Assembly (NCBI RefSeq): GCF_008086045.1
Contig: NZ_VSEY01000002.1
Coordinates: 62,001 to 126,000, forward strand
Reading direction: 5' to 3'
From: Nonomuraea sp. PA05
Lineage (GTDB): Bacteria; Actinomycetota; Actinomycetes; Streptosporangiales; Streptosporangiaceae
Length of the DNA stretch: 64,000 bases
The first letter of the stretch is position 1; every line of letters begins with the position of its first letter. The translations under genes and the position numbers were made by a program. A model generated the notes under the pieces. That model made no database searches, was not told the DNA's origin, and was given only the letters and a program-made list of their open reading frames with translations. Shown here piece after piece: positions 61,407-64,000 of this stretch.

Positions 61407-62864
61407 TCAGACGGAGATGCGCCCGGCGCCCGCGCCCGCCGTCACGATCGACTTGACGCCGGAGGCCCCGTCGAGCGAGTAGGAGTAGGGGATGGAGGCG
61501 ACGCTGCCGCCGCTCTGCCCGCTGCCGGAGCCGACGAAGTGGTTGTTCCTGGCGACCAGCGTGCCGGGCCCGGAGTCACCCTCGCCGAGGTGGAAGGGGT
61601 CGTCGGTGTTCTCGAAGTAGTTGCCCTCGACGAGCACGCCCGCGCCCTCGGTGGAGGCGACGCCGTAGCCGCCGACGTTGCCGTAGTAGTTGTTGTAGAC
61701 GTGCACCGGGTTGCCGAACCGCACGCGCGGGTGGCGCTGGTTGGTGCCGTCGAACCAGTTGTGGTGGTATGTGACGCGCAGGTGCCCGCGGTCCTCGCCG
61801 CCGTTGCCGTCGTCGTGGCCGAGCAGCATGACCTTGTCGTGGCTGGTGACCTTGTTCCAGGAGATGGTGACGTAGTCGCTGGCCCGCTTGACGTCCACGG
61901 CGCCGTCGTAGCCGTCGGTGAAGGTGTTGTGGTCGATGAAGACGCGGGTCGAGTACTGCACGTTGATCGCGTCGTCGTTCCAGCCGCGGAAGGTGAGGTT
62001 GCGGACGATCACGTTCGAGGCCTCGGAGATGTTGAACCCGCAGCCGGAGATCACCGCGCCCGAGTTGCCCAGCACGGTCTTGTTGGAGGCCACGCGGAGC
62101 ATGCCGGAGCAGGAGATCGTCCCGGACACTCTGATCACCGCGGCGCTGCCGGACGACAGAGCGCTGGTCAGGGCGGAGGCGCTGGTGACGGTGGTCGGGG
62201 AGGCGTTGCCGCCGCCGGTGGTGCCGCCGCCCTGGGTGGCCCAGCCGACGAGACCGGTGGGGTTGCCGGGCGGAGGCGTGGTGGGCGGGTCCGTCGGGTC
62301 GGTCGGCGGGTCGGTGGGGATGCTGCCGGCCGGCACGAGCCGCCACTGCTTGGTGGCGACGGAGTCGCACGAGTTCTGCTGCACCAGGGCGCCGGAGGCG
62401 GTCGCGTTGTCCTTGATGTTGAGGCACTTGCCGCCGTTGGCGTTGACGACCCTGACGGTGGCGCCCGACTCGGGCAGCGTCCAGGTCTGGGAGGAGGCGC
62501 CGCTGCAACTTTCCTGCTGCACGGCCTTGCCCGCGGAGGTGCTGGCGTCCCTGACGCCCGCGCACTTGCCGCTGTGCGCGGCCTTGAGCGTGTAGCCGCC
62601 GCCGCTCGCCGCCAGCGCCCAGGTCTGCGCGGCGCCGCCGCAGGCGCTCTGCGTGAGCTGCACGCCGTCGGACGCGCTGGATCCCGGCACGGTGAGGCAC
62701 AGGCCGCTGCCGTTGTTCACCACGGTGTACGCTCCGGGCGCGGGCGCGGCGGCGGCCGTGGAGCCGCCCGTGGAGGCGCTCGCGACTCCGGCCACCGTGG
62801 CGCCGGTCAGGGCCAGGACGATCGCGATGAGGGCAGCCGCGCTGCCGTTGATGGTCTGTCGCAC
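61407..62864 (-). CDS. secreted pectate lyase (PL1) with ricin-B CBM13 domain
   Basis: A 485-residue exported enzyme. Signal peptide about residues 1-30 (GATVAGVASAS); a ricin-type beta-trefoil/CBM13 (about 44-178, three QxW repeats: QTWALA, QTWTLP, KQWRLV); a PT-rich linker; then a PL1 beta-helix catalytic domain with VFIDHNTFTDGYDGAVDVK, YVTISWN and the catalytic arginine in QRHPRVRFG. It cleaves pectate by calcium-dependent elimination. GTG start after AAGGAG. A consensus promoter with a LacI-type operator in its spacer lies upstream. Confidence 0.93.
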   Translation of the reverse strand: MRQTINGSAAALIAIVLALTGATVAGVASASTGGSTAAAAPAPGAYTVVNNGSGLCLTVPGSSASDGVQLTQSACGGAAQTWALAASGGGYTLKAAHSGKCAGVRDASTSAGKAVQQESCSGASSQTWTLPESGATVRVVNANGGKCLNIKDNATASGALVQQNSCDSVATKQWRLVPAGSIPTDPPTDPTDPPTTPPPGNPTGLVGWATQGGGTTGGGNASPTTVTSASALTSALSSGSAAVIRVSGTISCSGMLRVASNKTVLGNSGAVISGCGFNISEASNVIVRNLTFRGWNDDAINVQYSTRVFIDHNTFTDGYDGAVDVKRASDYVTISWNKVTSHDKVMLLGHDDGNGGEDRGHLRVTYHHNWFDGTNQRHPRVRFGNPVHVYNNYYGNVGGYGVASTEGAGVLVEGNYFENTDDPFHLGEGDSGPGTLVARNNHFVGSGSGQSGGSVASIPYSYSLDGASGVKSIVTAGAGAGRISV

Positions 62865-62914
62865 GATCCACGCTCCTTGCTGTTGGCCTGACGTCCCCCC
62901 AGCGAGCGACCCAC

Positions 62915-62943
62915 ACGCTAGGTAAGCGCTTTCCGACTGTCAA
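62915..62943 (-). promoter_or_regulatory. pectate lyase promoter with LacI-type operator
   Basis: On the minus strand: -35 TTGACA (62938-62943), a 17-base spacer and -10 TAGCGT (62915-62920). The spacer contains GGAAAGCGCTTACC (62921-62934), an operator of the LacI family pattern around the central AAGCGCTT. A repressor bound there would exclude polymerase. The regulator gene is not in the window. Confidence 0.85.
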
Positions 62944-63008
62944 TCGTCCCTGAAACTTTCATCACCCCGCCCTCGACCTGCGCGAGTGGCTTTAAGTCGC
63001 TCGATCGT

Positions 63009-63027
63009 TTAGGTTAGGCTCACCTAA
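63009..63027 (+). promoter_or_regulatory. iron box (IdeR/DmdR1 operator)
   Basis: TTAGGTTAGGCTCACCTAA, 22 bases before the siderophore-interacting-protein start codon, matches the actinobacterial IdeR/DmdR1 iron-box consensus at nearly every position. It predicts repression of the downstream gene when iron is plentiful. Confidence 0.92.
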
Positions 63028-63048
63028 TCCAGATCGGAGATTTCGGGG

Positions 63049-63954
63049 ATGACCGAGCCCTTTCACATGTTCCACGTACGGGTGGACCGGCTCGAACGGC
63101 TGAGCCCGTCGTTCCTGCGGGTGACCTTCACCGGGGACGACCTGCACCACTTCGCCGACAACGGCTTCGACCAGCGGGTCAAGCTCTTCCTCCCGGTCCC
63201 CGAGCACGGCATGGCCCACCTGCCCACCGGTCAGGACTGGTACCAGCGCTGGCGCGAGCTGGACACCGCCAGGCGCAACCCGATGCGCACCTACACCGCC
63301 AGAACGGTCCGCCCCGAGGCCGGGGAGGTGGACGTGGACATCGTCATGCACCCCGACGGCGGCCCCGTCGCCCGCTGGGCGGAGGGCGTGCAGCCTGGCG
63401 ACGTCGCCGCGCTCTTCGGCCCGCACTCCCGCTTCGACGGCCGCCACGGCGGGCTGGAGTTCCACCCGCCCGCCGGCACCGGCTGCGTGCTCATCGCCGG
63501 CGACGAGACCGCCGTGCCCGCCATCTGCGCCATCCTGGAGCGCCTGCCCGCCCACCTGAACGGCGAGGTGCTCCTGGAGGTGCCCTGCGACGACGACGCC
63601 CTGCCGGTCGAGACGCCCGCCTCCGTCAAGGTCACCTGGCTGGCCAGGAACGGCGGCGAGCGCGGCGCTCAGCTCGTGCCCGCCGTCCGCGCCGCCGCCG
63701 GCCGCCTGCTCCCGTCGAACGCCGCCCCCGCCGGGTCCGCCGACTTCGTGGACGTGGACGTGGACACCGATGAGCTGTGGGAGGTGCCGCCGGAGGAGGA
63801 GGTCGACTACGGCCCGATGTACGCGTGGCTGGCCGGCGAGGCGTCCGTGATCAAGACGCTCCGCCGGCACCTCGTGGCCGAGCGCGGCATGGACCGGCGC
63901 TCGGTGGCGTTCATGGGCTACTGGCGCGAGGGCCGTGCCGAGAACACCGGCTGA
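63049..63954 (+). CDS. siderophore-interacting protein (SIP), FAD/NAD(P)H ferric reductase
   Basis: A 301-residue flavin reductase releasing iron from ferric siderophores in the cytoplasm. FAD-binding is shown by MRTYTARTVRPE (about residues 77-88); the NAD(P)H-binding half includes GCVLIAGDETAVPAI and the C-terminal MYAWLAGEASVIKTLRRHL and FMGYWREGRAE motifs of the SIP (ViuB/SiuB) family. It follows a near-perfect iron box, so it is iron-repressed. No siderophore synthesis or transport gene is visible in the last bases of the window. Confidence 0.93.
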   Translation: MTEPFHMFHVRVDRLERLSPSFLRVTFTGDDLHHFADNGFDQRVKLFLPVPEHGMAHLPTGQDWYQRWRELDTARRNPMRTYTARTVRPEAGEVDVDIVMHPDGGPVARWAEGVQPGDVAALFGPHSRFDGRHGGLEFHPPAGTGCVLIAGDETAVPAICAILERLPAHLNGEVLLEVPCDDDALPVETPASVKVTWLARNGGERGAQLVPAVRAAAGRLLPSNAAPAGSADFVDVDVDTDELWEVPPEEEVDYGPMYAWLAGEASVIKTLRRHLVAERGMDRRSVAFMGYWREGRAENTG

Positions 63955-64000
63955 TCACGGGTCATGGGCTGCGGGTCGGTGACGGGGTCGTCTCCGCGGC

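Noticed and set aside
59208..62864. GH36 and PL1 as one operon
   Set aside because: A perfect 13-bp stem terminator lies between them, so they are probably separate transcripts.
1..64000. tRNA, rRNA, transposase or integrase genes
   Set aside because: None seen by eye in either strand; a tRNAscan or ISfinder search could still find a diverged one.

Overview
The window is very GC-rich (about 70-73%), with dense, mostly convergent or overlapping genes, frequent GTG/TTG starts, leaderless-looking regulators, an IdeR/DmdR-type iron box and several actinobacterial families (DUF6069, DUF7144, DUF6325, TIGR04222, XRE-DUF5753, large MalT-like LuxR regulators). It fits a filamentous actinomycete chromosome, most likely Streptosporangiaceae (Nonomuraea-like). 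The genus is inference from family content. I saw no rRNA, tRNA, integrase, transposase or CRISPR array.

Layout. 1-6 kb: small membrane proteins, a DUF6325 protein, and a P-type ATPase homologue whose catalytic motifs are gone, downstream of a multi-spanning membrane protein. 6-11 kb: two consecutive large LuxR/MalT-type ATPase regulators. 11-18 kb: envelope genes (two AI-2E-type permeases, an RDD protein), a PPK2 polyphosphate kinase, and an alpha/beta hydrolase divergent from a TetR regulator. 17.5-22 kb: a small acid uptake/catabolism cluster (TRAP large permease, small membrane partner, CitE-type lyase, type III CoA-transferase) divergent from its GntR regulator. 22-30 kb: an FAD monooxygenase behind three copies of one operator, an XRE regulator divergent from an unrecognised gene, a HAD phosphatase, an MFS exporter whose 3' end has been tandemly duplicated, a TIGR04222 protein, a GntR/UTRA regulator and a SUKH protein.

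30.7-39 kb has a different texture (lower GC, decayed genes): an HNH nuclease with a DUF5710 domain, zinc-ribbon and membrane proteins of unknown role, a two-gene McrBC type IV restriction system with an EVE/PUA-like reader segment, a frameshifted Nudix gene and other remnants. It looks like a defence island.

39.7-50.4 kb is the most coherent metabolic unit: nine tightly coupled genes encoding a cytoplasmic GH127 beta-L-arabinofuranosidase, a complete five-gene peptide ABC importer, a prolyl-iminopeptidase-like hydrolase, an Xaa-Pro aminopeptidase and a DapA-family lyase/deaminase. Together they read as a pathway that imports arabinosylated, hydroxyproline/proline-rich glycopeptides (plant extensin debris), removes L-arabinose inside the cell, cuts the peptide at imino acids and feeds hydroxyproline carbon onward. 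A GH36 alpha-galactosidase and a secreted PL1 pectate lyase with a LacI-type operator (59-63 kb) also point to plant cell-wall feeding.

50.5-59 kb: an ACT-domain membrane protein with heptad repeats, small secreted proteins, and a four-gene stress operon (solute-binding-like protein, TelA, solute-binding/VWA lipoprotein, XpaC-like protein), then a secreted I36-like protein divergent from an ArsR-type regulator. The window ends with an iron-regulated siderophore-interacting flavoprotein.
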